Shown here in pieces: positions 7,372 through 20,676 of a DNA stretch of 64,000 nucleotides. Made by a program: the position numbers and the translations under genes. Where the stretch lies: contig NZ_JACHYN010000014.1 in assembly GCF_014192915.1 (NCBI RefSeq), positions 62,001 to 126,000 on the forward strand, written 5' to 3'. Source of the stretch: Azospirillum sp. OGB3 (GTDB taxonomy: Bacteria > Pseudomonadota > Alphaproteobacteria > Azospirillales > Azospirillaceae). How positions within the stretch are numbered: the first letter of the stretch is position 1; each line of letters starts with the position of its first letter. The notes below the pieces were generated by a model, which was given only the letters and a program-made list of their open reading frames with translations, had not been told where the DNA came from and did not search any database.

Positions 7372-8717
7372 AGCGGGGTGGGCGGCGGCTGACCGGGTCG
7401 CTGCGCTTCCGCCTGCTGGCCGGGGCGGCGGTGTGGATCGCGCTGGCCCTGGCGCTGGCCGGGCTGGTGCTGTCCGGCCTGTTCCGCGACCATGTGGCCC
7501 GCCGTTTCGAGGCGGAGCTGACCAACCATCTCGACCAGCTCGCCGCGCTGACCGAACTGGGGGCGGACGGCGCGCCGGTGCTGCGCCAGCCGCTCAGCGA
7601 CCCGCGCTTCCGCCGGCCGCTGTCGGGGCTCTACTGGCAGGTCGGGCCGGGGGACACGCCCCTCCTGCGCTCCCGCTCGCTGTGGGACGAGGCGCTGCCC
7701 CTGCCGCCGGACGAGGTCGCCGACGGCGACATCCACCGCCACAGCGTCGTCGGCCCCGCCGGACGGCAATTGTCGGTGCTGGAACGCGCCGTGACTTTCC
7801 CCAACGGAGCCGCACCCCTGCGCATGGCGGTGGCGCAGGACGAGGCGGAGCTGCGGGCGGTGGTGGCGGACTTCAACCGGGTGCTCTGGCTGTCGCTGGG
7901 GGCGCTGGCGCTGGCGCTGATCGCCGCGGCGGTGGTCCAGGTGTCGGTGGGGCTGCGCCCGCTGGTGCGGTTGCGCGCCGAGCTGGCCGCGGTGCGGGCC
8001 GGGCGCCGGAAGCGCTTCGGCGGGGACTCCCCGCGCGAGGTGCAGCCGCTGCTCGACGACCTGAACGCCCTGCTGGACCATTCGGAGGAGGTGGTGGTGC
8101 GGGCGCGGCTCCAGGCCGGCAACCTTGCCCACGCGCTGAAGACCCACCTCGCCGTGCTGGCGAACGAGGCGGAGGGGGAGGCGGCCGCCCGGCGGGTGGC
8201 GGAGATGCGCCGCCATATCGACCACCACATGGCCCGCGCCCGCGCCGCCGCCGCCCGTGGCCTGCCCGGCGTCGCCACCCCGGTGGCCGACAGCGCCGGG
8301 GCGCTGGCGCGGGTGCTTGAGAAGCTCCAGGGGGGAGGACGGGTGACGGTCACCGTCCGCGTCCCGCGCGAGCATGTCTTCGCCGGGGAGCGCGAGGACC
8401 TCGACGAGATGCTGGGCAACCTGCTGGACAACGCCATGAAGTGGGCGGGGTCGCGGGTGGAGGTCGCGTCGCGGCTGGAGGCGGGCGGCATGCTGGCGGT
8501 GGTGGTCGAGGACGACGGGCCGGGCCTGCCCGCCGACCGGCGGGACGCCGTGCTGGCCCCCGGCGTGCGGCTGGACGAAAGCACGCCGGGCAGCGGCCTC
8601 GGCCTTGCCGTGGTGCGCGACGTGGCGCGGCTCTACGGCGGTGACCTGCGGTTGGGCGATTCGCTGCTCGGCGGCCTGCGGGTGGAGCTGGTGCTGCCGG
8701 CGGCGGCGCCCTCCTGA
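7368..8717 (+). CDS. sensor histidine kinase (PhoQ-like)
   Basis: A 449-residue inner-membrane kinase with a GTG start overlapping the regulator stop (GTGA). One helix lies at about residues 15-37, a periplasmic sensor at 38-165, and a second helix at about 168-190, followed by a HAMP-like linker. The phospho-accepting His255 is in NLAHALKTHLA. The ATPase domain has the N box (GNLLDNAMKW), G1 (DDGPGLP) and G2 (GSGLGLAVV). The sensor region is rich in Arg and Asp with no recognisable fold by eye. It should phosphorylate the regulator encoded just upstream. Confidence 0.92.
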   Translation: MKRGGRRLTGSLRFRLLAGAAVWIALALALAGLVLSGLFRDHVARRFEAELTNHLDQLAALTELGADGAPVLRQPLSDPRFRRPLSGLYWQVGPGDTPLLRSRSLWDEALPLPPDEVADGDIHRHSVVGPAGRQLSVLERAVTFPNGAAPLRMAVAQDEAELRAVVADFNRVLWLSLGALALALIAAAVVQVSVGLRPLVRLRAELAAVRAGRRKRFGGDSPREVQPLLDDLNALLDHSEEVVVRARLQAGNLAHALKTHLAVLANEAEGEAAARRVAEMRRHIDHHMARARAAAARGLPGVATPVADSAGALARVLEKLQGGGRVTVTVRVPREHVFAGEREDLDEMLGNLLDNAMKWAGSRVEVASRLEAGGMLAVVVEDDGPGLPADRRDAVLAPGVRLDESTPGSGLGLAVVRDVARLYGGDLRLGDSLLGGLRVELVLPAAAPS

Positions 8718-8809
8718 CCGGCGCAACATTACCGTCACATCTCCGCGCTGGCGGCGGACCGTCCCTTGTGGTCTGAATGGCGCCCCTTCGCGTGCTCCGG
8801 AGACGACGC

Positions 8810-10201
8810 ATGACCCAGGCGGACAGCGCCAACGCACCCGGTGCGGACACCGCCGGCCACGGGGTGGGCCTGTGGGAGGCGGTGCGCGTCTGGGCGCGGA
8901 TCGCGGCGCTGAGCTTCGGCGGGCCGGCCGGCCAGATCGCCATGATGCACCGCGTCGTGGTGGACGAGAAGAAGTGGATCGGGGAGGAGCGATTCCTCCA
9001 CGCCCTGAACTACTGCATGCTGCTGCCGGGACCGGAGGCGCAGCAGCTGGCCGTCTACATCGGCTGGCTGATGCACCGGACGGTGGGCGGGTTGATCGCC
9101 GGAATCCTGTTCATCCTGCCCGGCGTGCTCGCCATCATGGCGCTCAGCCTGCTCTACGCGACGCTGGGGCACACCGGGGCGGTGCAGGGGCTGTTCTTCG
9201 GGCTGAAGGCGGCGGTGCTGGCCGTCGTGCTGGAGGCGGTGGTCCGCGTCGGGCGGCGCACGCTGAAGAACGGGGCGATGGTCGCCCTGTCGGCGGCGGC
9301 CTTCCTGGCGATCTTCGCCTTCGACGTCCCGTTCCCCCTGATCATCCTGACCGCCGCGCTGATCGGGTTGGCCGGGGCGCGGCTTGGCGTCTCCGCCTTC
9401 CGGCCGATGCCGCACGGGCCGGACCCGTCCACGCACGGGAGCAGTTTGCTGGGCGAGGGGACGCCGGACCACGCCCGCCCCTCCACCGCTTGGTCGCTGC
9501 GGGTCGGGGCGGTGTGCCTCGCCCTGTGGCTGGGGCCGGTGCTGGCGCTGCTGGTGACACTGGGGCCGGACAACACGTTCACGGGCATCGCCGTCTTCTT
9601 CTCCAAGATGGCGGTGGTGACCTTCGGCGGCGCCTACGCCGTGCTGGCCTATGTGGCGCAGCAGGCGGTGGAGACCTACGGCTGGCTCCATCCCGGCGAG
9701 ATGCTCGACGGGCTGGGCATGGCGGAGACGACGCCGGGGCCGCTGATCATGGTGGTGCAGTTCGTCGGCTTCCTCGGCGCGCTGCGCGATCCGGGAGCGC
9801 TGCCGCCGCTGCTGGCCGGGGTGCTGGGCGGGCTGCTGACCACCTGGGTGACCTTCGTGCCCTGCTTCCTGTGGATCTTCCTCGGCGCGCCCTATGTGGA
9901 GGCGCTGCGCGGCAACCGGATGCTCGGCGCCGCCCTGTCGGCGATCACCGCGGCGGTGGTCGGGGTCATCCTGAATCTGGCGCTGTGGTTCGCCCTGCAC
10001 ACGCTGTTCGCCCGGCTGGAGCCGGTGTCGGTCGCCGGCATGGCGCTGGACCTGCCCGTTCTCGCCAGCGTCAACCTGCCGGCGCTGGCGCTGACCGTGG
10101 CGGCGGTGCTGGCGGTGTTCCGCTTCAAGGCGGGGATGCTGCCCACCCTGGGCGCCTGCGCGCTGGCCGGCGTGGCGCTGCGCATGGCGGGCGTAGCCTG
10201 A
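8810..10201 (+). CDS. chrA: ChrA-type chromate efflux transporter
   Basis: A 463-residue two-domain CHR transporter. Both halves carry the family motif: FGGPAGQIAMMH near residue 42 and FGGAYAVLAYV near 276. About ten hydrophobic segments are visible. PGPEAQQLAVYIGW in the first half and TPGPLIMVVQFVG in the second are the usual loops. Family members export chromate, using the gradient or sulfate exchange, and give chromate tolerance. The ATG at 8810 is preferred over 8777 because CCGGAGA precedes it. It lies 92 bases after the kinase gene on the same strand and may be in the same regulon, which is not proven. Confidence 0.9.
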   Translation: MTQADSANAPGADTAGHGVGLWEAVRVWARIAALSFGGPAGQIAMMHRVVVDEKKWIGEERFLHALNYCMLLPGPEAQQLAVYIGWLMHRTVGGLIAGILFILPGVLAIMALSLLYATLGHTGAVQGLFFGLKAAVLAVVLEAVVRVGRRTLKNGAMVALSAAAFLAIFAFDVPFPLIILTAALIGLAGARLGVSAFRPMPHGPDPSTHGSSLLGEGTPDHARPSTAWSLRVGAVCLALWLGPVLALLVTLGPDNTFTGIAVFFSKMAVVTFGGAYAVLAYVAQQAVETYGWLHPGEMLDGLGMAETTPGPLIMVVQFVGFLGALRDPGALPPLLAGVLGGLLTTWVTFVPCFLWIFLGAPYVEALRGNRMLGAALSAITAAVVGVILNLALWFALHTLFARLEPVSVAGMALDLPVLASVNLPALALTVAAVLAVFRFKAGMLPTLGACALAGVALRMAGVA

Positions 10202-10237
10202 GGCGACGGTGTCGCCGCAGGCCGCGCCGGGGCCGGC

Positions 10238-10408
10238 TCAATGCATGTCCTGAACCTGGGCGATGCGTTCGGTGATTCCTTCGAGGCGGCGGGACAGCTG
10301 GTCCTCGTCCTCCGGCGCGATCTGGCCCTTGCGTTGGGCAAGCCGCAGGGCCGCTTGCGCCTCCTCCAGGCAATCGAGCGTGTGACGCACGTAGTCGTGT
10401 TGGGCCAT
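10238..10408 (-). CDS. small hypothetical protein, helical
   Basis: A 56-residue acidic, highly charged protein (MAQHDYVRHTLDCLEEAQ at the start) that should be mostly helical. TGAGGAGG lies upstream of the ATG at 10408. I do not recognise the family. It is convergent with chrA and 147 bases downstream of the FzlA-like gene on the same strand. The open frame extends further upstream, but the longer version is Arg/Gly-rich and lacks a ribosome-binding site. Confidence 0.55.
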   Translation of the reverse strand: MAQHDYVRHTLDCLEEAQAALRLAQRKGQIAPEDEDQLSRRLEGITERIAQVQDMH

Positions 10409-10555
10409 GCCCCCATCCTCCTCAACCGTTCTGCAACCAAAGCGAAACAGACCGGTACGGATGGGGTTCCCTCCTTTGGCGGGGCCTATCCCGGTCGGAC
10501 AGATCGGGCGGCGAGAGCCTTGCCTGGAATTTTCCCGCAAAGATCGTGGGGGAAT

Positions 10556-11224
10556 TCAGAAATCCAGGTCGGCGTAATGGCGCGGCGGCGGGCAGCCGGG
10601 GATGCTGTCGGACAGCAGGCCGCGGAAGCTGGGGCGCGACTTGATGCGGGCGTACCAGTCCTTGGCCTCCGGCACCTTGTCCCACGGCACGTTGTCCACG
10701 TAGTCGACGCAGGACAGCGCCGCCGCCGCCGCGATGTCGGCCACCGTGAAGGCGGAGCCGGCCAGCCAGGGGCGGCGTTCCGACAGGAAGGCGATGTATT
10801 CCATGTGGTACTGGATGTTCGCCAGACCGGCGCGGATCGCCGGGGCGTAGGGGTGGCCCTGGCCGGACAACCGCTTGATCAGCTTCTCGCCCACCAGATT
10901 CTCGGTCACCTCGCGGTCGAAGGTCCGGGTGAACCAGTCGACGATCCGGCGCACCTCGGCGCGGGCCGCCACCTCCCGCGGCATCAGCGCCATGTCGGGA
11001 TAGGCCTCCTCCAGATACTCCAGCACGGGCAGCCCGCCGGCCACGACGGTTCCGTCCTCCTCCACCAGCACCGGCGGCTCGCCGGCGGGGTTGAGCATCA
11101 GGAAATCCTCGCGCCGTTCCCACGGCTTCTCGATGACCGAATCGAAGGGAAGACCCTTCTCGGCCAGCATCACCCGCGCGACGCGGGACAAGGGATGGAG
11201 GGGGTGGTGATGGAGTGTCCGCAT
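10556..11224 (-). CDS. fzlA: glutathione S-transferase-fold protein, probable FzlA
   Basis: A 222-residue GST-fold protein. The N-terminal thioredoxin-like part (1-80) has NPAGEPPVLVEEDGTVV; the helical part follows. The stretch TFDREVTENLVGEKLIKRL, the segment KDWYARIKSRPSFRGLL and the C-terminal HYADLDF look like alphaproteobacterial FzlA. In Caulobacter, FzlA binds FtsZ filaments and is needed for cell constriction. A general detoxifying GST is the alternative. There is no operon partner; the GNAT gene is 101 bases upstream on the same strand. The FzlA call rests on remembered family motifs. Confidence 0.7.
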   Translation of the reverse strand: MRTLHHHPLHPLSRVARVMLAEKGLPFDSVIEKPWERREDFLMLNPAGEPPVLVEEDGTVVAGGLPVLEYLEEAYPDMALMPREVAARAEVRRIVDWFTRTFDREVTENLVGEKLIKRLSGQGHPYAPAIRAGLANIQYHMEYIAFLSERRPWLAGSAFTVADIAAAAALSCVDYVDNVPWDKVPEAKDWYARIKSRPSFRGLLSDSIPGCPPPRHYADLDF

Positions 11225-11325
11225 GCCGGGCCGGACTGTAGCGTATGGGGAGCGTGGAAAACAGTCTGCGCTTTGGCCTGTGACGCCGCTCCTTCGGCTT
11301 ATGGATTAACCGTGCCGAGAGGGTG

Positions 11326-11781
11326 TCAAAGGGCGGATTTGCGGTAGACCACCAGGGGGGCGGCGTCGCCCTCCGGACCGGCGTCGGGAACCGGGGTCCA
11401 GCCGTTGTGCTCGTAGAAGGCGCGGGCCGCCGCGTTGCGCGAGGCGCAGGCCAGTTCGGCGGAACCGCGCAGCAGGGTCAGCGCCTCGCGCAGCAGCGCG
11501 CTGCCGATGCCCCTCCCGCGCCACAGCGGGGCGATGAACAGGTTGTGGATGAAGCGGTCCGCCACATCGACAGAGATGAAGCCGACCACGCCGCCGCCGG
11601 CTTCCGCCACCAGCACCTCTTCCCCGTCCACGCAGTCGTAATAGTCGTCCAGGCCGAACCGGTCCTCGGGTTGCCAGGAAAAGGCGGCGCGGCGTCCGTG
11701 CAGGAAGATGTCCGCGCAGCGCGGCCCGTCGGCCGCCGTGGCGAAGCGAATGTCGATGCGCAAGCCGTCCTCTGCCGGCAT
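11326..11781 (-). CDS. GNAT family N-acetyltransferase
   Basis: A 151-residue acetyltransferase of the Gcn5 fold. It shows the acetyl-CoA loop WRGRGIGSALLREAL (motif A, near residue 87) and the motif B region ASRNAAARAFYEHNGW. The target cannot be told from sequence; free amino acids, antibiotics or protein N-termini are all possible in this family. It stands alone between the FzlA-like gene and the gltB terminator. Confidence 0.85.
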   Translation of the reverse strand: MPAEDGLRIDIRFATAADGPRCADIFLHGRRAAFSWQPEDRFGLDDYYDCVDGEEVLVAEAGGGVVGFISVDVADRFIHNLFIAPLWRGRGIGSALLREALTLLRGSAELACASRNAAARAFYEHNGWTPVPDAGPEGDAAPLVVYRKSAL

Positions 11782-11910
11782 GACGCCCTCCCGTGTGGTT
11801 GCGGATGCTCCCAGGCGGTCCTAACAACCCATTCCGCTCCAGATTATTCCCAACCAGACTATTCCAGCAACCGGCGCCCTGAAAAGGACGCCCGTGCCAC
11901 AGCGGGCGTG

Positions 11911-11944
11911 AAAAACGGCGGCCCGGTTACCCCGGACCGCCGTT
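11911..11944 (-). terminator. rho-independent terminator of gltB
   Basis: On the minus strand an 8-bp perfect stem (AACGGCGG/CCGCCGTT) with a further 4-bp inner stem is followed by five T. It begins 40 bases past the gltB stop codon. Confidence 0.8.
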
Positions 11945-11983
11945 CGCGTATGCACAATCGACCTGAGACTTAGTGCTTGGGTC

Positions 11984-16543
<4,560 letters not shown>

Positions 16544-16651
16544 CGGTGGACCCTTTCAATCAGTCTGTTTTGAAGGGGGACTTCGCCCCTTCGCCCCCGC
16601 CAAGGGCCGAAATGGACCCCTGGAACCCGCGGAATTGTGGATTGGTTTGAC

Positions 16652-18100
16652 TTACTCAGCCGCCACGGCGACCGGAGCCTCGGCCTTCGCCTTGGCGTAG
16701 GCGTGGATGCCCTCCGCCGCATCGCGGCCGTCGCGGATGGCCCACACCACCAGCGAGGCGCCGCGCACGATGTCGCCGGCGGCGAACACGCCGTCCATGT
16801 TGGTCATCTTGGTGCGATGATCGACCAGCAGCGTGCCCCAGCGGGTGACCTTCAACTCCGGCTCGCCGAAAGCGTTGGGCAGGTCCTCCGGCTCGAAGCC
16901 GAGCGCCTTGATGACCAGATCGGCCTGGACCGTGAATTCCGATCCCTCGATCACCTGTGGGGTCTGGCGGCCCGTGGCGTCGGCCACGCCCAGATGGATG
17001 CGCACGGCGCGCACACCGGTCACCACGGTATCGCCGGTGAAGCCTTCCGGGGCGGCCTGCCAGATGAACTCCACGCCCTCTTCCTCGGCGTGGGCGACCT
17101 CGCGCTGCGAGCCCGGCATGTTCTTGCGGTCGCGGCGGTACAGACACTTGACCGACGTGGCGCCCTGGCGGATGGCCGTGCGCACGCAGTCCATGGCGGT
17201 GTCGCCGCCGCCCAGAACCACCACATGCTTGCCCGCGGCGTTCAGGGAGCCGTTCTCGTACGCCTCCACCGTGTCGCCCAGGCTGACCTTGTTGGAGGTG
17301 GTCAGGTAGTCCAGCGCCGCCACGATGTTGCCCAGGCCCGAGCCCGGCGCCTTGATGTCGCGCGCCTTGTAGACGCCGGTGGCGACCAGGACGGCGACGT
17401 GCTTGCGGCGCAGTTCCGGCAGGGAAGCGTCGCGGCCGACCTCGAAGTTCGGGTGGTAGATCACCCCGGCGTCGGCCAGCAGTTGTACGCGGCGCTCGAC
17501 CACCGACTTCTCCAGCTTGAAGCCGGGGATGCCGTAGACCAGCAGGCCGCCCATGCGGTCGTAGCGGTCGTAGACGTGCACCTCGTAGCCCTTGGCGCGC
17601 AGCTCCTCGGCGGCGGCGAGGCCGGCGGGTCCGGCGCCGATGACGCCGACCGAGACGCCCAGCTCGCGCGACGGCGTGCGCGGCTTCACCCAGCCCTGAT
17701 CCCAGGCGGTGTCGTTGATGTACTTCTCCACCGAGCCGATGGTGACGGCGCCATGGGTCGACTGCTCGATGACACAGTTGCCCTCGCACAGGCGGTCCTG
17801 CGGGCAGATGCGGCCGCAGATCTCCGGGAAGTTGTTGGTGGCCTGGGAGACCTCGTAAGCCTCCTCCAGCCGGCCTTCGGAGGTCAGCTTCAGCCAGTCG
17901 GGGATGTTGTTGGAGACCGGGCAGTGCACTTGGCAGAAGGGAACGCCGCACTGCGAGCAGCGGTTGGCCTGCTCGTTGGCGCGCTCGTCGCTGAAGCGGG
18001 CGTAGATCTCGGCGAAATCCTGGCGGCGCTCCGCGGCCGGGCGTTTGTCGGGCATCCGCTGCGCGGTGTGCACGAAGCCCAACATCCTCTGGTTCGCCAT
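16652..18100 (-). CDS. gltD: glutamate synthase (NADPH) small subunit
   Basis: The beta subunit, 482 residues. It oxidises NADPH on FAD and passes electrons through two 4Fe-4S clusters to the large subunit. The N-terminal cysteines (CSQCGVPFCQVHCP and CGRICPQDRLCEGNC) bind the clusters. The FAD motif GVIGAGPAGLAAA is near residue 150 and the NADPH motif VVLGGGDTAMDC near residue 293; GVFAAGD lies near the C-terminus. The ATG at 18100 is chosen because GAAGGAG precedes it and the length equals the 482 residues of the Azospirillum enzyme. It is the first gene of the gltD-gltB unit, an order different from the enteric gltB-gltD. Confidence 0.96.
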   Translation of the reverse strand: MANQRMLGFVHTAQRMPDKRPAAERRQDFAEIYARFSDERANEQANRCSQCGVPFCQVHCPVSNNIPDWLKLTSEGRLEEAYEVSQATNNFPEICGRICPQDRLCEGNCVIEQSTHGAVTIGSVEKYINDTAWDQGWVKPRTPSRELGVSVGVIGAGPAGLAAAEELRAKGYEVHVYDRYDRMGGLLVYGIPGFKLEKSVVERRVQLLADAGVIYHPNFEVGRDASLPELRRKHVAVLVATGVYKARDIKAPGSGLGNIVAALDYLTTSNKVSLGDTVEAYENGSLNAAGKHVVVLGGGDTAMDCVRTAIRQGATSVKCLYRRDRKNMPGSQREVAHAEEEGVEFIWQAAPEGFTGDTVVTGVRAVRIHLGVADATGRQTPQVIEGSEFTVQADLVIKALGFEPEDLPNAFGEPELKVTRWGTLLVDHRTKMTNMDGVFAAGDIVRGASLVVWAIRDGRDAAEGIHAYAKAKAEAPVAVAAE

Positions 18101-18491
18101 AACGCCTGCTCCTTCTTCCCGTGTCCCGTGCATGGGGACGGCGCCGGCGGCCGGGCGGCCCTTTTCGTGCCGGTGGGGCATGGCGAGGGGCGTGGCCGCA
18201 GTGAAAACGAAAGCCCGCGGTCACGCGGTCTGAACGTCATATACCGCAAGAGAAGGCGCCGCGCGAGCATATTTTCGCCGTTAGGGCAGCATGGCTGACC
18301 AAACCGTGACTCGATGTCGCGGATGCCTCCGGGAACGGCCGGAGTGCCCGAAAAACAAGCAAGAAAATTAGGTCCGATACGAGACTATCGCCCAATTCGG
18401 GGTATCGCCCCATGGGTCGTCGCCTTCGCCATGTTGCACTGCTATAAGCCGGACATTGCCCCCCGCAATCTTGTCAGAGGCCCTGCGCCGC
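18101..18491. other. divergent intergenic region between gltD and uppP
   Basis: The 391 bp have no convincing gene. The region holds the leftward gltD promoter (not resolved; a TATATG element is present on the minus strand near 18240) and the rightward uppP promoter. Local A/T-rich patches near 18236-18275 and 18356-18372 stand out from the GC-rich surroundings. Confidence 0.6.
18441..18448 (+). promoter_or_regulatory. extended -10 element upstream of uppP
   Basis: TGCTATAAG-type extended -10 element, 44 bases before the uppP ATG. No good -35 is seen, which is compatible with an extended -10 promoter. Prediction only. Confidence 0.35.
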
Positions 18492-19292
18492 ATGTTGATC
18501 GACCAATATCTGGACGCCGCTCTGCTCGGCCTGATCGAAGGTCTGACCGAATTCCTGCCGGTCTCGTCCACCGGCCACCTGATCATTTTCGACACCCTGC
18601 TGGGCTTCGAAGGCCCGCCGGGCAAGGTGTTCGAGGTGGTGATCCAGCTCGGTGCGATCCTGGCGATCTGCACGGTCTATTTCGCCCGGCTGTGGAAGGT
18701 GGTCACCGGCTTGAAGGACGATCCGGGCGCCCGCCACTTCGCGATGGCGGTGATCCTGGCCTTCTTGCCGGCGATGGTGCTGGGAGCGGCGCTGCATGGC
18801 GTCATCAAGGCGGTGCTGTTCAACCCGACGGTGGTCAGCATCGCGCTGATCCTGGGCGGCGTGGCGATCCTGCTGGCGGAGCGGCTGGTGCCGGTCCCGC
18901 GCTACCACCAGATCGAACGCTTCCCGGCGCCGCTCGCCCTGAAGATCGGCCTGTGCCAGTGCCTTGCCCTGGTGCCGGGCGTGTCGCGCTCGGGTGCTAC
19001 GATCCTTGGCTCGCTGCTGATGGGGGTGGACCGGCGGACCGCCGCGGAATTTTCCTTCTTCCTGGCGATCCCAACCATGGCCGGCGCCACGGTCTACGAC
19101 CTCTACAAGAACTGGAGCCTGATGAACGTCGATTCCGCGCTGCTGATCGGGGTCGGCTTCGTCACCGCCTTCATCGCCGCGGCGCTGGTGGTCAAGGTTC
19201 TGGTGGACTTCGTTGGGCGCTACGGCTTCGCGCCGTTTGCCTGGTACCGCATCGCCATCGGGTCGGGGATGCTGGCGTTTCTGTATCTGTAA
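18492..19292 (+). CDS. uppP: undecaprenyl-diphosphatase (BacA type)
   Basis: A 266-residue inner-membrane enzyme that removes a phosphate from undecaprenyl pyrophosphate and so recycles the lipid carrier for peptidoglycan and other cell-surface polymers; extra copies give bacitracin resistance. It has the two signature motifs: GLIEGLTEFLPVSSTGHL near residue 13 (catalytic Glu and Ser) and PGVSRSGAT near residue 163. Seven to eight hydrophobic segments follow. The ATG at 18492 is preferred over the TTG at 18456, which adds a non-conserved leader. It is convergent with the MFS gene 21 bases away. Confidence 0.94.
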   Translation: MLIDQYLDAALLGLIEGLTEFLPVSSTGHLIIFDTLLGFEGPPGKVFEVVIQLGAILAICTVYFARLWKVVTGLKDDPGARHFAMAVILAFLPAMVLGAALHGVIKAVLFNPTVVSIALILGGVAILLAERLVPVPRYHQIERFPAPLALKIGLCQCLALVPGVSRSGATILGSLLMGVDRRTAAEFSFFLAIPTMAGATVYDLYKNWSLMNVDSALLIGVGFVTAFIAAALVVKVLVDFVGRYGFAPFAWYRIAIGSGMLAFLYL

Positions 19293-19313
19293 GGAGCCGG
19301 CTTCGCGCGCGCC

Positions 19314-20489
19314 TCAGCCCTGACGGGCGACGGCGCGCGAGGAGGCCGCGGCGATGACCAACGCCAGCGCGGCGACCAGGGCGAAGGAAAAGCCCACCGT
19401 GCTGGCCTCCGCCACGAAGCCGAGCAGGGCCGGGCCGGTCAGCACCCCGGCGTAGCCCAGGGTCGCCACCGCGGCGATGGCTTGGCCGGCTTCCCCCTCC
19501 GCCTTGTCCCCGGCGGCGCTGAACAGCACCGGCACCACGTTCGACAAGCCGAGCCCGGTCAGCCCGAATCCGGCGACCGCCACCACCGGTCCGCCGCCGG
19601 TCAGCGCGACGGCCAGCCCGGCGAAGGCCAGCACCGCGCCGGCCCGGACCAGCAGCGGCCCGCCGAAGCGCTGGCGCAGCCGGTCGCCGCAGAAGCGGCC
19701 CACCGCCATGGCGCCGGAGAAGACCGCGAAACCAAGCGCCGCGATCGACGCCGCGCCCCCCAGATCCTCGCGCAGATAGACGGCGCTCCAGTCCAGGATC
19801 GCGCCCTCGCTCATGAAGGCGAGGAAGGTCAGCGCGCCCAGCAGCAGCGTGCCGCGGTCGGGCAGGGCGAGGCCCGACGGTTCCGCCCGCCGGTCGGCGC
19901 TGCCGGGCAGGAGGCGGCGGTGCAGCGCGACGAACAGCAGCAGCAGCGCCGCCGCGAGGAGGGAGGCCTGGACCGGCGGCGGCAGGAGCTGAAGCAGGAA
20001 GCCGCCCACACCGGCGCCGAACAGGCCGCCCAGGCTCCACATGCCGTGCAGCGACGACATGATGGGCCGCCCGAGATGGCGCTCGACCAGGGCGCCGTGG
20101 GCGTTCATCGCCACGTCCATCGTGCCGCCCGCCGCCCCGAACAGGAACAGCACCGCGCACAGCGACAGCAGGTCCGGCATCAGCACCGGCAGCGGCAGGA
20201 TCAGGGCGAAGGCCACGGCGGTGAGCCGGATCACAGGGGCGCTGCCGACGCGGCCGAGCAGCGGGCCGGTCCCGACCATCGCGGTCAGCGCCCCGGCGGC
20301 GAGGCAGAGCAGGGCGACGCCGAGCACGCCGGGGCTGAGGTCCAGATGGTCCTTGATCGCCGGGATCTGGGTGGCCCAGACGCCGAAGACCGACCCGTTG
20401 ACGAAGAAGGCTGCCAGCGAGGCCAGCCGGGCGCCGGGAGCGCGGTCGGCGAATTCCCGTATGGTGAAATCCTGTGTAGCCGCCTGCAT
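19314..20489 (-). CDS. MFS transporter (YbjJ-like)
   Basis: A 391-residue major facilitator with about twelve hydrophobic helices. FVNGSVFGVWATQIPAI in helix 1 and GGTMDVAMNAHG near residue 120 are typical of the YbjJ-like subgroup, whose substrates are unknown. The inter-domain loop (residues 194-212) is hydrophilic and basic. It is likely single-cistron: the convergent uppP lies 21 bases downstream, and a terminator at 20621-20651 separates it from the upstream NDUFA9-like gene. Confidence 0.82.
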   Translation of the reverse strand: MQAATQDFTIREFADRAPGARLASLAAFFVNGSVFGVWATQIPAIKDHLDLSPGVLGVALLCLAAGALTAMVGTGPLLGRVGSAPVIRLTAVAFALILPLPVLMPDLLSLCAVLFLFGAAGGTMDVAMNAHGALVERHLGRPIMSSLHGMWSLGGLFGAGVGGFLLQLLPPPVQASLLAAALLLLFVALHRRLLPGSADRRAEPSGLALPDRGTLLLGALTFLAFMSEGAILDWSAVYLREDLGGAASIAALGFAVFSGAMAVGRFCGDRLRQRFGGPLLVRAGAVLAFAGLAVALTGGGPVVAVAGFGLTGLGLSNVVPVLFSAAGDKAEGEAGQAIAAVATLGYAGVLTGPALLGFVAEASTVGFSFALVAALALVIAAASSRAVARQG

Positions 20490-20620
20490 GACTCCCCGCG
20501 CCCCTTCCGCCGCCCCGATGAAGGGGCCAGATGCGGCAGGAGCACGCGGGAATCAAGGTCGCGCGCCGCAGGGCACCCTTGCACGACGCGTTCACGCGGA
20601 ACGGCAGGACCCCGAAACGG

Positions 20621-20651
20621 CGAAAGCCCCGGCGGCGGGCCGGGGCTTTCG
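20621..20651 (-). terminator. terminator of the NDUFA9-like gene
   Basis: A perfect 13-bp inverted repeat, CGAAAGCCCCGGC at 20621-20633 and its complement at 20639-20651, with a 5-base loop. It starts 26 bases past the NDUFA9-like stop. On the minus strand CCGTTTCG follows, so the T tract is short. Confidence 0.7.
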
Positions 20652-20676
20652 CGTCGATGGCGCGGGGCCGTGACGA

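Noticed and set aside
10528..10556. Imperfect inverted repeat downstream of the FzlA-like gene
   Set aside because: Several mismatches in the stem and no T run; not convincing as a terminator.
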